From Subtercola lobariae (GTDB lineage Bacteria > Actinomycetota > Actinomycetes > Actinomycetales > Microbacteriaceae): DNA of 42,235 nucleotides. The notes under the pieces were generated by a model. The model was not told where the DNA came from, did not search any database, and saw only the letters and a program-made list of their open reading frames with translations. The stretch covers positions 1 through 42,235 of the forward strand of contig NZ_BMGP01000009.1 of assembly GCF_014640255.1 (NCBI RefSeq). The letters are read 5' to 3'. Positions 31,376 through 39,758 of the stretch are shown here, one piece after another; within the stretch, counting starts at the first letter, position 1; every line of letters begins with the position of its first letter. Both the position numbers and the translations under genes were made by a program.

Positions 31376-31980
31376 TTATCGCTGTGTAATGGTAAGGGCG
31401 AGAGCTGAGAGCAGCGCTGCGGTTGCTCCGACGGTGAGGATCGTTGAAAGCTGCAGACATGGCGGGTATACCCGCGAGTCCAACGCCGATGCCGCGTAGG
31501 GCTTGAAGTAGTTCCACGACGACGAGGTTCTCTGTCGTGGGGAGAAAAACGAACGGAAGGGTCGCTCCGATCGTGATGACCAGGCCGAGGGCCGAGCTGA
31601 TGCCGCCGCCGACCCTGTCGGTTATTCTGCCGCCGAGGCGGAGGGCCACCGTGGCGCCGGCGCCGTACGCGAGCAGAAGGAGGCCCGTTTGAATAACGGC
31701 GGAGAAGCCCGATGTCGATGACGGGCTGATGCTGCGGATTTCGCGCTCTGCGAACCGCGGTGAGTACGTAGGCGACGAGCAGGGCGATGCCGATGATCGC
31801 GAAGAGGTAACCACTGGTGACCCATTGCGTGCTTGTCAACCGGGCTCCGAGTTCGTGGGCGATCGTCGTTAGACCCACGTTCACCAGCGATGTGTCGAGG
31901 CCGGCCATGAACGCGCCGAACACGATCACCGTTGCGATGCGCCACACGCTTCTGGGAATAGCGTCGTTGGCACCTGTCAT
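31376..31980 (-). pseudogene. Broken MFS exporter (DHA2/EmrB-type)
   Basis: The first frame has TM1-2 of a 14-TM drug exporter (VFGAFMAGLDTSLVNVGLTTIA, STQWVTSGYLFA), then jumps to a later segment (LLVAYVLTAVRRARNPQ... IDIGLLRR). A second frame continues with FSAVIQTGLLLLAYGAGATVALRLGGRITDR and LQALRGIGVGLAGIPAMSAAF. A third frame supplies the last helix (TVGATAALLSALALTITQR) before TAA at 31376-31378. At least two internal deletions and two frameshifts are needed, so no transporter is made. The neighbouring divergent TetR gene, which would have controlled it, is intact. Confidence 0.85.
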
Positions 31981-32002
31981 TTCGACCTCCTTATGCGTAC
32001 TC

Positions 32003-32042
32003 AGTATGCATACTTGGTAATGTTAGCCGTGCTCAGTACTCT
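32003..32042 (+). promoter_or_regulatory. Palindrome and promoter of the TetR gene at 32049
   Basis: AGTATGCATACT (32003-32014) is a 12-bp perfect palindrome in the divergent gap. It overlaps TTGGTA (32014-32019), which with TACTCT (32037-32042) at a spacing of 17 makes a good -35/-10 pair. TACTCT lies six bases before GTG 32049, so the transcript is probably leaderless. The palindrome is the likely TetR operator, once shared with the dead exporter. Confidence 0.6.
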
Positions 32043-32048
32043 TGTCAC

Positions 32049-32645
32049 GTGGCAAGAACAGGTGATAGGGGAGGTGCGCAGACCAGGGCGCACATTGCGC
32101 AGGTGGCGACTGGGTTGTTTTTGACCCGCGGCTTCGACGAGGTGACGATGGCTGACGTTGCTCACGAGTCTGGAGTCGCCAGGGTGACGGTCTTCTCTCA
32201 CTTCGCCAAAAAGGAAGATCTGCTTTTCGATAGGCTGCCCGACGCAGTGGCCCTGGTTCGGGCCGCGGTTCACGATCGCCCGAAGGGCACGAGCGCGATG
32301 GTAGCGATGCGAACGCTCGCGCTCAAACTGATCGATGAACGCCATCCGGTATCGGGGTTGAGCGATGGGGCCGAGCCTTTCTTCCGTACCGTCATGGCGT
32401 CGCCTACCGTCATTGCCAGGGCCCGCGAACTCGCCCTTGACGTCGAGCACGCCCTTGCAGGCGAACTGGCCTCGGACTCCGATTTTTCCGGTGACCCCGA
32501 CATCGCTGCGGCGCTCGTACTAGCCGTCTACCGAATCGCGCTCGTGAGCGTCGTCACCGCCCGGCTCGCCGGCACAGACATCTTAGACGCAGCGAAAACA
32601 GCGCGGCAACGCATCACCACCGGCTTCGCCACGATCTCTCCTTGA
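32049..32645 (+). CDS. TetR-family transcriptional regulator, 198 aa
   Basis: The N-terminal DNA-binding domain is clear (AHIAQVATGLFLTRGFDEVTMADVAHESGVARVTVFSHFAKKEDLLF, about residues 15-58). The C-terminal part has the usual all-helical ligand domain. GTG 32049 has no ribosome-binding site but follows a -10 hexamer at the leaderless spacing. The gene it presumably regulated, the divergent MFS exporter, is a pseudogene, so the repressor may now act on other genes or only on itself. Confidence 0.9.
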   Translation: MARTGDRGGAQTRAHIAQVATGLFLTRGFDEVTMADVAHESGVARVTVFSHFAKKEDLLFDRLPDAVALVRAAVHDRPKGTSAMVAMRTLALKLIDERHPVSGLSDGAEPFFRTVMASPTVIARARELALDVEHALAGELASDSDFSGDPDIAAALVLAVYRIALVSVVTARLAGTDILDAAKTARQRITTGFATISP

Positions 32646-32704
32646 TCTCGCACTGTCGCGGGATGAGACTCACGTCAACCCCCCATTCTGACCCATCCTG
32701 AATT

Positions 32705-32749
32705 TTGACGGCTCCGAAATAATCGCAATGATTCGATTGAGCGAATCGT
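32705..32749 (+). promoter_or_regulatory. Promoter and inverted repeat before the surface-glycan locus
   Basis: TTGACG (32705-32710) and AATGAT (32727-32732, 16 bases apart) form a plausible promoter. GATTCG-ATTGAG-CGAATC (32730-32747) is a perfect 6-6-6 inverted repeat that begins in the -10 region, with weaker symmetry extending outside. A repressor bound there would block the promoter of the operon beginning at 32798. Confidence 0.5.
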
Positions 32750-32797
32750 TCATGGCCTTGCCCCTGCCATCGTGTTCATCACTTTGGAGAGGTCGCC

Positions 32798-34297
32798 ATG
32801 TTTTTGTCGTTTCTGCTCGCGGTAAACCCGAACCCGGTACCTGATCCGCTTCTGACAGCGGTACCGATTCCCACCCCCAACCAGATCGAGTTGCCCAATC
32901 GGGGTGCGAATCTGATTGTGCCGTCGTCGGGGTCTCTGTCGAATTTCTACCCGCAGTGGTCGCCGGCTGAATGGATCGGCTATTCGGCGCTCATTGTGGT
33001 GTCGATATTGCTGACCGTCGTCGCCTGTACGACGCTGTGGTGGATGCTTCATGCCTGGCGTTCTCCGAAGGGCCTGAAAGATACGCAATTCTCTGAACAG
33101 CCTCGTGAACCGAGGCACTCGTTCACCCTTCTGGTGCCGGGCCGGCATGAAGAAGAGGTGCTCGGAGAGACACTCGACGTGCTCGCACGACAAGAGCATC
33201 CTGACTTCGAAATCATCGCCATCGTCGGCCATGACGACCCGGGAACAGAGGCCGTAGCGCGCGCCGCTGCCGCTCGTCACCCCGACATCATTCGGGTGAT
33301 CGTCGACGAAAGTGTGCCGAAGAACAAACCGAAGGCCTTGAACCTCGCGCTGAAGACAGCACGGGGCGATGTCGTTGGTGTTTTCGATGCAGAAGACGAA
33401 GTGCACCCGCGCCTGCTCACTGTCGTCGACTCGAAGTTTCAAGAATCGGGCGCTGACGTGGTGCAGGGCGGCGTTCAGCTGATGAACTTCAGAACGAGTT
33501 GGTGGGCGCTGCGAAATGTCTTGGAATACTATTTCTGGTTTCGCTCCCGATTGCACTTTCACGCGGCGTCGCGCTTCATTCCGCTGGGCGGAAACACGGT
33601 CTTCGTCAAAAAATCATGGCTTGATTGGTCTGACGGCTGGGATGCGGAGTGCTTGGCCGAAGACTGCGAACTCGGCGTGCGCCTCTCTAGCGCCGGCGCT
33701 CACGTCGTCGTCGCCTACAGCCCCGAATTCGTTACCCGTGAAGAGACTCCCGGCTCGTTGAAGTCGCTTTACAAACAGCGCACCCGCTGGAACCAAGGCT
33801 TTCTGCAGGTACTCCAAAAAGGGCATTGGCGTAACCTGCCGACATTTAAACAGCGTCTCTTTGCTCGGTACCTGCTCACGATGCCGTTCTTGCAAGCGGC
33901 GACCGGCATGCTCATTCCCATCTCGCTCTTTCTGATGTTCTTTTCGAAAGTGCCGACAATCGTCGCTCTGATCACGGTTGTGCCGCTTGTGCCAACCCTC
34001 ATCACGCTTGTGGTCGAGATGACCGGGCTCGCAGAATTCGGTCGGGCATATGGCCCGAAGGCACGTGCGGTCGACCACCTCAAGCTGGTGCTCGGACTGT
34101 TTCCGTTTCAGATCTTTCTCGCTCTCGCAGCCGTGCGCTCGGTGATTCGGCAGATGCGCGGCATCAACAGCTGGGAGAAGACCGAGCACACCGGCGCCCA
34201 CCGCCCTGACCCGTCGGTTGTCGCAGCAGCGCCTCGGGTACTCGTGTCAACGGGCGTTGTCGGCGACGCAGTGCTCGAGAAGGTGGAGAGCCGATAA
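32798..34297 (+). CDS. Cellulose-synthase-like GT2 polysaccharide synthase, 499 aa
   Basis: This is a processive-type membrane GT2 enzyme. A proline-rich N-terminus and a membrane helix (about 61-82) precede the GT domain: NKPKALNLALKTARGD (about 176-191), DAED (197-200), EDCELG (288-293) and the processivity motif Q-R-T-R-W (327-331). C-terminal helices follow (about 353-385 and 395-425, and one near 440-460). All D, D, D, QxxRW elements of cellulose/chitin/hyaluronan synthases are present. There is no PilZ domain, so direct control by cyclic di-GMP is not expected. GGAGAGG precedes the ATG. It is the first gene of the locus and probably makes its backbone polymer. Confidence 0.85.
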   Translation: MFLSFLLAVNPNPVPDPLLTAVPIPTPNQIELPNRGANLIVPSSGSLSNFYPQWSPAEWIGYSALIVVSILLTVVACTTLWWMLHAWRSPKGLKDTQFSEQPREPRHSFTLLVPGRHEEEVLGETLDVLARQEHPDFEIIAIVGHDDPGTEAVARAAAARHPDIIRVIVDESVPKNKPKALNLALKTARGDVVGVFDAEDEVHPRLLTVVDSKFQESGADVVQGGVQLMNFRTSWWALRNVLEYYFWFRSRLHFHAASRFIPLGGNTVFVKKSWLDWSDGWDAECLAEDCELGVRLSSAGAHVVVAYSPEFVTREETPGSLKSLYKQRTRWNQGFLQVLQKGHWRNLPTFKQRLFARYLLTMPFLQAATGMLIPISLFLMFFSKVPTIVALITVVPLVPTLITLVVEMTGLAEFGRAYGPKARAVDHLKLVLGLFPFQIFLALAAVRSVIRQMRGINSWEKTEHTGAHRPDPSVVAAAPRVLVSTGVVGDAVLEKVESR

Positions 34298-36318
34298 TGA
34301 CGACCACACTCGAGCCCATCAACTCAACAGAACCCATCGAAGAGTCTGTTTCGGCACAGTCAACCCCGCCAACGAGGCCGCGTCGCCCCGGCATCAGTCG
34401 ATGGTTTCGCCGAAGCCGTCGGTCTCTCGTTTGGCTACTACCTGCTTTAGTAGTCGGCATCGTTGCTCAAGTGGTGAACATCACGGGGGCGCCACAGCGT
34501 ATAGACGACGAGGGCACCTACACCGCTCAAGCCTGGGCTATCGACCGCTTAGGTTCACTCACGCACTACACGTATTGGTACGACCATCCACCCCTCGGCT
34601 GGATTCAGATCGCCCTCTACGCACGGCTGACGAATGCGTTCGGCCGATATGACTATGCAGTGTTCGCTGCCCGCGAGTTCATGGTCGTCGTCACGATGGT
34701 ATCGGCCGTGCTCTTGTGGATGCTCGCGCGCAAGCTTCGACTCGGCCGTGCTTCGGCGACCATTGCGGTGTTGCTCTTCACGGTCTCACCGCTCGCCTTG
34801 CAATTTCACCGCTCGGTGTATCTCGACAACATAGCGGCTATGTGGATGCTCGCAGCATTCGTTCTCGCCTTCGAAAAGCGTCACCAGCTCGCCAGTTTCG
34901 TCGGGAGCGCAGCCTGCTTCGGAATCGCCGTGCTCTCGAAAGAGACCTTCTTGCTAGCACTCCCGCTCTTAGCATGGCTGCTCTGGCGCAACGCGCACCC
35001 CTCGACGAGGCGGTACACGCTCGCCGTTGCCGCGACAGTGCTAATCGTGCTCGGAGCCGCCTACGTTCTGCTCGCAGCGGTCAAAGGCGAAGTGTTCCCC
35101 GCCGCAAACAGGGTGAGTTTGTTCAACGGCCTCACCTTCCAACTCTCATCGCGTGCATCGAGCGGCTCGATCACTGACCCCACAAGCCTCATCAATAAAA
35201 CCTTCTCCATGTGGTGGCAGCTTGACCCCGTGGGTATCGTCGGCGCAGTCTGCGCCGGACTCGGCGCGCTCTTCATCAAGCGACTACGGGCTTTCGCAAT
35301 CATGTTCTTAGTGCTGGTCGCTTTCATGTTCCGGCCGGGAGGGTACCTTCCCGTGCCCTACGTGATCATCTTGCTGCCGTTCGGCGCCCTGCTGATCGGC
35401 GCGGTGATCGATTCGGCTGCCCGGGTCGTGTACCGCAAAAAGCCCGCAACATCGCGCCGGCGCCTGTTCGGTGCCCTTGTGGTGCTGATGTCGCTCGTCG
35501 CCGCCACGATCGCCGGGCCGCTGTGGGTCGCTCAACTCCGTGGGTTCTTCAGTGCCGATCTTGACGCTCCGATGCGCCAGGCCGAAGCGTATACCGAGGC
35601 CAACGTGCCCCACGATGCCCGGCTGATCGTCGATGACTCGATGTGGGTCGACCTGGTGACCGCCGGATTCGCCCGCGACAACGTCACCTGGTATTACAAG
35701 GTCGACACTGACCCTGCAGTGGAGGCGCTCTCACCAAACGGCTGGCGCGACTCCGACTACATCATCACCACAGACTCGATGAGGTCACTTCTCAGTACCT
35801 CGCCCGACGTCAACGATGCCGTGCAGAACTCGGTCGTCGTGGCGAGTTTCGGTCAGGGCGACGCACTGGTCGAGGTTCGGCAGATCGAGCCGCAAGGGGC
35901 CACTCAGGCACAAGCCGACGCTACGGCGAGCACCAAGGCCCGAGCATCCGCCGGCGCCCAACTCGCCGAAAACGCCAACCTTACGATGCCGCTCGCCACG
36001 CGTGATCTGCTCACCGGCGGTCAAGTGGATGCTCGGGTCATTCTCACTCTCAGCGAGTTGCTTTCGACCTCGACAGTAACGGTCGGTGACTATCCACTCG
36101 TCGACGGCGAAGGAGACGACACCAGAAGGCAGATCCTGATCACCAGCCTGAACGGCGACCAGATCTCCAGTAACCCAGCTGCCGCGGCTGCAGCCCAAGC
36201 CTACTTTCAGGGCCTCACCGGCATGGTGAAACCGGCGCAAATCAGCCTGACACCAGCAGGGCTCCTCGTCACATTCGCGCTCGGCGAACCATCGGGCCTT
36301 CTCACACCCACGCCCTGA
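34297..36318 (+). CDS. GT39/PMT-like membrane glycosyltransferase, 673 aa
   Basis: This is a polytopic GT-C enzyme that uses polyprenyl-phosphate sugars. After a basic N-terminal tail, the first periplasmic loop carries the DDEGTYTAQAW acidic motif, and YDHPPLGW follows; these are GT39/ArnT-type signatures. About nine to eleven membrane helices follow, and a soluble C-terminal domain of about 230 residues (from about 420) begins APMRQAEAYTEANVPHDARLIVDD. ATG overlaps the upstream TAA by one base (TAATG), so it is coupled to the synthase. The lipid donor is probably supplied by the DPM1-like enzyme at 38967. It may glycosylate the polymer or an outer protein. Confidence 0.85.
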   Translation: MTTTLEPINSTEPIEESVSAQSTPPTRPRRPGISRWFRRSRRSLVWLLPALVVGIVAQVVNITGAPQRIDDEGTYTAQAWAIDRLGSLTHYTYWYDHPPLGWIQIALYARLTNAFGRYDYAVFAAREFMVVVTMVSAVLLWMLARKLRLGRASATIAVLLFTVSPLALQFHRSVYLDNIAAMWMLAAFVLAFEKRHQLASFVGSAACFGIAVLSKETFLLALPLLAWLLWRNAHPSTRRYTLAVAATVLIVLGAAYVLLAAVKGEVFPAANRVSLFNGLTFQLSSRASSGSITDPTSLINKTFSMWWQLDPVGIVGAVCAGLGALFIKRLRAFAIMFLVLVAFMFRPGGYLPVPYVIILLPFGALLIGAVIDSAARVVYRKKPATSRRRLFGALVVLMSLVAATIAGPLWVAQLRGFFSADLDAPMRQAEAYTEANVPHDARLIVDDSMWVDLVTAGFARDNVTWYYKVDTDPAVEALSPNGWRDSDYIITTDSMRSLLSTSPDVNDAVQNSVVVASFGQGDALVEVRQIEPQGATQAQADATASTKARASAGAQLAENANLTMPLATRDLLTGGQVDARVILTLSELLSTSTVTVGDYPLVDGEGDDTRRQILITSLNGDQISSNPAAAAAAQAYFQGLTGMVKPAQISLTPAGLLVTFALGEPSGLLTPTP

Positions 36319-36402
36319 CCTCGCACGTCAGGTGATCAGAGCGCGCCGACGTGCGTGCACCCCAGACACACCATCACCCAACTATCGAAAAGGATCACGC
36401 TC

Positions 36403-37317
36403 ATGTCTTCGCACACCCAATCGCTCTCGTACCGTCTGTCGAACCGCCGGCCTGCCGGCCTCGCCGCTCTCGCCGCTCTCGTTGCGACCATCGCGTTCGC
36501 TATCTTCGGACTCAATAGCAGCGCGATGGCAGCCGACGCGCCAACCGCCGGCGGCTGGATACGTATCGCCCACCTCTCACCTGACACGAAAGCGGTCGAC
36601 GTCACACTGACCGCCCTCGCAGGCGGCGCAAAGGTGTACGAACTCGATGATCTCGCGTACGGCGCGGTCTCCGCCTACGTCGCAATGTCTCAGGGCACCT
36701 ACGTCGTCGCGATGGTACCGACCGGTTCACCGGCAAACACGCCGGCCATGATCCAGCAATCGATCAATGTCGTCAGCGGGCAGCCGATGACCGTTGCGGC
36801 ACTGGGTAAGAACTCCGACCTGAAGACCGTCGTTTTTCCCGATGACCTCACACCACCAGCTGCCGGGCAGGCGCGAGTCAGGGTTATTCAGGCATCGACC
36901 GACGTTTCGTCAGTGAGCATTGCGACAAGCACCGGCCAGCCCGTCACAGCAGACGCCAAACAAGGCACCGCGACCGGCTACGCCAGCGTGCCGGCAGGAA
37001 CCTGGAACCTAGACCTCACCGGGGCCGCATCACCCGCTACTGCCTCAGTCACCCTCGCCTCAGGCGCGGTCGCAACCCTTTTCGTGCTCGATAACTCGAC
37101 CGGCGGAGTCACCATCAAACCCGTCATCGACTCGGCCAGCGTCGGAGCTACGCCAGTGGGTGGCATTCAAACCGGCGGCGGATTTCTCGCGCACCACATC
37201 AACGCAGCACCTTCCGCCGACAGCGTGCTCCTCGGCGTGACCATCGCTCTGGCGGCGGCGCTGCTCATCGCCCTCGGTGTACTCAGCGCCGCCCGTCGAC
37301 GGGAGAGCACCCGGTGA
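36403..37317 (+). CDS. Secreted DUF4397 protein with C-terminal membrane anchor, 304 aa
   Basis: A Sec signal peptide (about residues 10-44, ending SSAMA) is followed by a DUF4397 domain (GWIRIAHLSPDTKAVDVTLTA, YGAVSAYVAMSQGTYVV...), a beta-rich fold repeated in the second half (RVRVIQASTDVSSVSIAT). The C-terminus is a membrane helix (VLLGVTIALAAALLIALGVLSA) with the basic tail ARRRESTR, like sortase substrates but without a clear LPxTG before it. ATG 36403 has AAAAGGA at the right distance; the upstream frame does not. Its stop overlaps the next start by GTGA. In actinobacteria such proteins are often paired with a class F sortase, here fused downstream. Confidence 0.85.
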   Translation: MSSHTQSLSYRLSNRRPAGLAALAALVATIAFAIFGLNSSAMAADAPTAGGWIRIAHLSPDTKAVDVTLTALAGGAKVYELDDLAYGAVSAYVAMSQGTYVVAMVPTGSPANTPAMIQQSINVVSGQPMTVAALGKNSDLKTVVFPDDLTPPAAGQARVRVIQASTDVSSVSIATSTGQPVTADAKQGTATGYASVPAGTWNLDLTGAASPATASVTLASGAVATLFVLDNSTGGVTIKPVIDSASVGATPVGGIQTGGGFLAHHINAAPSADSVLLGVTIALAAALLIALGVLSAARRRESTR

Positions 37318-38933
37318 ACGCCCTCAGACATTCGTGCGCGGGTTTCATCGCCCTGGCTATCGCGGCTTCGCTTTTCGCGTGCACGTCTTCGCCCACCACA
37401 CCGGCGTCACCGTCTGGGCCTGCGCAGGCTCGCACTGCCGACGACGCTGCCCGAGCGTTTCTGTCGAACTACGTCGTCGACGGCCGCGTCGTCAGAAAAG
37501 ACCAAGGGTCAGACACCGTCAGCGAAGGGCAGGCCTACGGAATGCTCATCGCCGTCTCGATCGGAGACGAGAACGCCTTCGATTCGATTTACGCCTGGAC
37601 GACAGCCAATCTCGTGCAGACCGACGGGCTGATGGCGTGGGACTGGAAAGACGGAAAAATCATCGACAACGAACCGGCCAGTGACGCCGATCTTGACGCT
37701 GCGAGAGCTCTCGTCGAAGCCGGAAAGACGTTCAACGAACCCGACCTCATCGCGAAAGGCAACGCATTGGGTGAAGTCATTCTCGACAAGCTCACCGTCA
37801 CTACCGCCGCCGGCCGCATCCTGCTTCCCGGGCTGTGGGCGGCGACGAGCGAGCCGTATGCCTACAACCCCTCATACGCATCTCCGGCCGCTTTCAGCGT
37901 TCTGTCGGAGAGTTCGGGCGATGCGCGATGGCAAGAGCTCGCCAGCGGATCTCGCGCGGTGACCTCGGCATTACTGACAAAGAGTGGGCTGCCCCCCGAT
38001 TGGGCGCAGGTGCACGCCGACGGCACCGTCGATTCAATGCCCGGCGCACGCGGTACCGGAACAACGGTTCAGTACTCGTATGACGCGGCTCGGCTACCGC
38101 TGCGTTATGCGGAGTCATGCGACCCAGCAGACACCGCGCTAGCCGCAAAGCTCATTTCGGCCTTGCAACGTCAAAGCGATGTCTTCGCCCAACTCGATCT
38201 GGGCGGCGGAGCGCTGACCACCGATCAGAGCTCGGTGGGATACGACGCCCGAGCCGCCGCACTCGCAGCAGCGGGGCAGGCCAACCTGGCTGAACAAGAT
38301 CTCAGCAGGGCCGATCAACTCGAACAGTCCAATTCAACGTATTACGGCGCAGCGTGGAGCGCCCTTGCCCAGCAAGAACTTCAAGCGGGCACCCTCGGCT
38401 CCTGCGCGCCTCTGCATCAGGCGAGCGGTGCTGCCAACGCGATGCAAGACCCAGCTGCGCAGCAGACAAGTACGAGCGAACAGCTGGCTGGAGTCGTACC
38501 AACCCATCTGCAGATCGCGCAAATCGGAGTCGACACCTCGCTCGAAGCCCTGACAAAAGACGCGTCCGGCGAAATCGTGCCTCCGCAGAGCTTCAGCGAC
38601 GCGGGATGGTACAAAGATGGCGTCGTGCCCGGCGACCTCGGCCCAGCCGTGATCGCCGGGCACATTGATTCTGCAACCGGCCCCGCGATCTTCGATCAGC
38701 TCGCGACTCTGAAACCGGGTGCCGTGATCGATGTCACCCTCTCCGATAACAGCACGGTCTCATTCGTCGTCGACTCGACGATCACTGTACCCAAACAGCA
38801 GTTTCCGACCACCCAGGTCTACGGACCGACGCCGACAGCCCAACTCCGAGTGATCACCTGCGGCGGGGCTTTCGACGATTCTTACGGGCACTATCTCGAC
38901 AACGTGGTCGTTTTCGCCCACAAATCCGCCTGA
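37314..38933 (+). CDS. Lipoprotein fusion of a GH8 glucanase domain and a class F sortase, 539 aa
   Basis: A lipobox (LFAC, Cys23) predicts a membrane lipoprotein. Residues about 40-350 are a glycoside hydrolase family 8 domain. SEGQAYGM has the proton donor Glu71, SDADLD has the conserved Asp at about 126, and QYSYDAARLPLRYA has Asp257. Residues about 385-539 are a class F sortase: HLQIAQIGVDTSL, VIAGHIDSATGPAIFDQL (His450), LRVITCGGAFD (Cys516) and HYLDNVVVFA. At the place where many class F sortases have Arg (12 residues after Cys) I read Leu528. GTG 37314 overlaps the DUF4397 stop and has GGGAGAG upstream. The two halves are continuous in one frame with no stop, so fusion is real unless the assembly is wrong. 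Confidence 0.85.
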   Translation: MNALRHSCAGFIALAIAASLFACTSSPTTPASPSGPAQARTADDAARAFLSNYVVDGRVVRKDQGSDTVSEGQAYGMLIAVSIGDENAFDSIYAWTTANLVQTDGLMAWDWKDGKIIDNEPASDADLDAARALVEAGKTFNEPDLIAKGNALGEVILDKLTVTTAAGRILLPGLWAATSEPYAYNPSYASPAAFSVLSESSGDARWQELASGSRAVTSALLTKSGLPPDWAQVHADGTVDSMPGARGTGTTVQYSYDAARLPLRYAESCDPADTALAAKLISALQRQSDVFAQLDLGGGALTTDQSSVGYDARAAALAAAGQANLAEQDLSRADQLEQSNSTYYGAAWSALAQQELQAGTLGSCAPLHQASGAANAMQDPAAQQTSTSEQLAGVVPTHLQIAQIGVDTSLEALTKDASGEIVPPQSFSDAGWYKDGVVPGDLGPAVIAGHIDSATGPAIFDQLATLKPGAVIDVTLSDNSTVSFVVDSTITVPKQQFPTTQVYGPTPTAQLRVITCGGAFDDSYGHYLDNVVVFAHKSA

Positions 38934-38966
38934 TGAACAAATCGATGAAAACAAAGGAGCCACCTC

Positions 38967-39758
38967 ATGAATGAAGCGTTAGTGATCATCCCGACGTACA
39001 ACGAAAAAGAAAATATCTCGTCCATCGTCGCGCGAGTGCTGACCACCCGTCGCGCCGATGTTCTCATTGTTGACGATGGCTCGCCTGACGGCACCGGCGA
39101 AATCGCCGATCACCTTGCCCGTCTCTACGAAGAGGTTTCGGTTCTGCACCGCCCAGGCAAACAAGGCCTTGGCCGAGCGTATGTCGCAGGCTTCGACTGG
39201 GGCCGCGCTCGCGGCTACAAAGCACTGGTCGAAATGGATGCTGACGGCTCGCACCACCCCGAATCGTTGCCGCTCATGCTCGACATGCTCGATGACGACA
39301 CCATCGACATCGTTCTCGGCTCGAGGTGGGTGCAGGGCGGCGTCGTCGTCAATTGGCCGCTGAGACGCCGACTACTCAGCCGCGGCGGAAACGCATACGC
39401 TCGCATCGCACTCGGCATCTCGATCAAAGATGCCACCGGAGGGTACCGGGTGTACCGCCGCAGCGCGATCGAACGCATTCGCTTGACGACCATCGAATCC
39501 GACGGGTACTGCTTTCAACTCGACATGCTCTGGCGAGGGCTTCAAACCGGTCTCCGCGTCGTTGAAGTACCCATCATCTTCACCGAACGAACTCATGGCA
39601 CATCAAAAATGAGCGGAATGATCGTCGCTGAATCACTCATGCGAGTCACCCGATGGGGTCTTCAACGCCGAGCACAATCTGTAACAGAACTAGTGCTGCA
39701 CCGCCGGCGCCTCCCCTCCGTTCGCACCGTCAATCGCACACAAGCACCGAGCCGATGA
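38967..39758 (+). CDS. DPM1/Ppm1-like polyprenol-phosphate sugar synthase, 263 aa
   Basis: This is a GT2 enzyme that loads a sugar, usually mannose, from a nucleotide onto polyprenyl phosphate. VIIPTYNEKENI, VDDGSPDGTG (35-44), MDADGSHHPE (90-99), LGSRWVQGG and DATGGYRVYRR are all present, the full DPM1 pattern. The C-terminus (EVPIIFTERTHGTSKMS...RVTRWGLQRR) is standard, with no membrane domain, so it is a soluble peripheral type. AAAGGAG precedes the ATG. Next to a GT39-type enzyme it makes sense as its donor synthase. Its stop overlaps the next small gene by ATGA. Confidence 0.9.
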   Translation: MNEALVIIPTYNEKENISSIVARVLTTRRADVLIVDDGSPDGTGEIADHLARLYEEVSVLHRPGKQGLGRAYVAGFDWGRARGYKALVEMDADGSHHPESLPLMLDMLDDDTIDIVLGSRWVQGGVVVNWPLRRRLLSRGGNAYARIALGISIKDATGGYRVYRRSAIERIRLTTIESDGYCFQLDMLWRGLQTGLRVVEVPIIFTERTHGTSKMSGMIVAESLMRVTRWGLQRRAQSVTELVLHRRRLPSVRTVNRTQAPSR

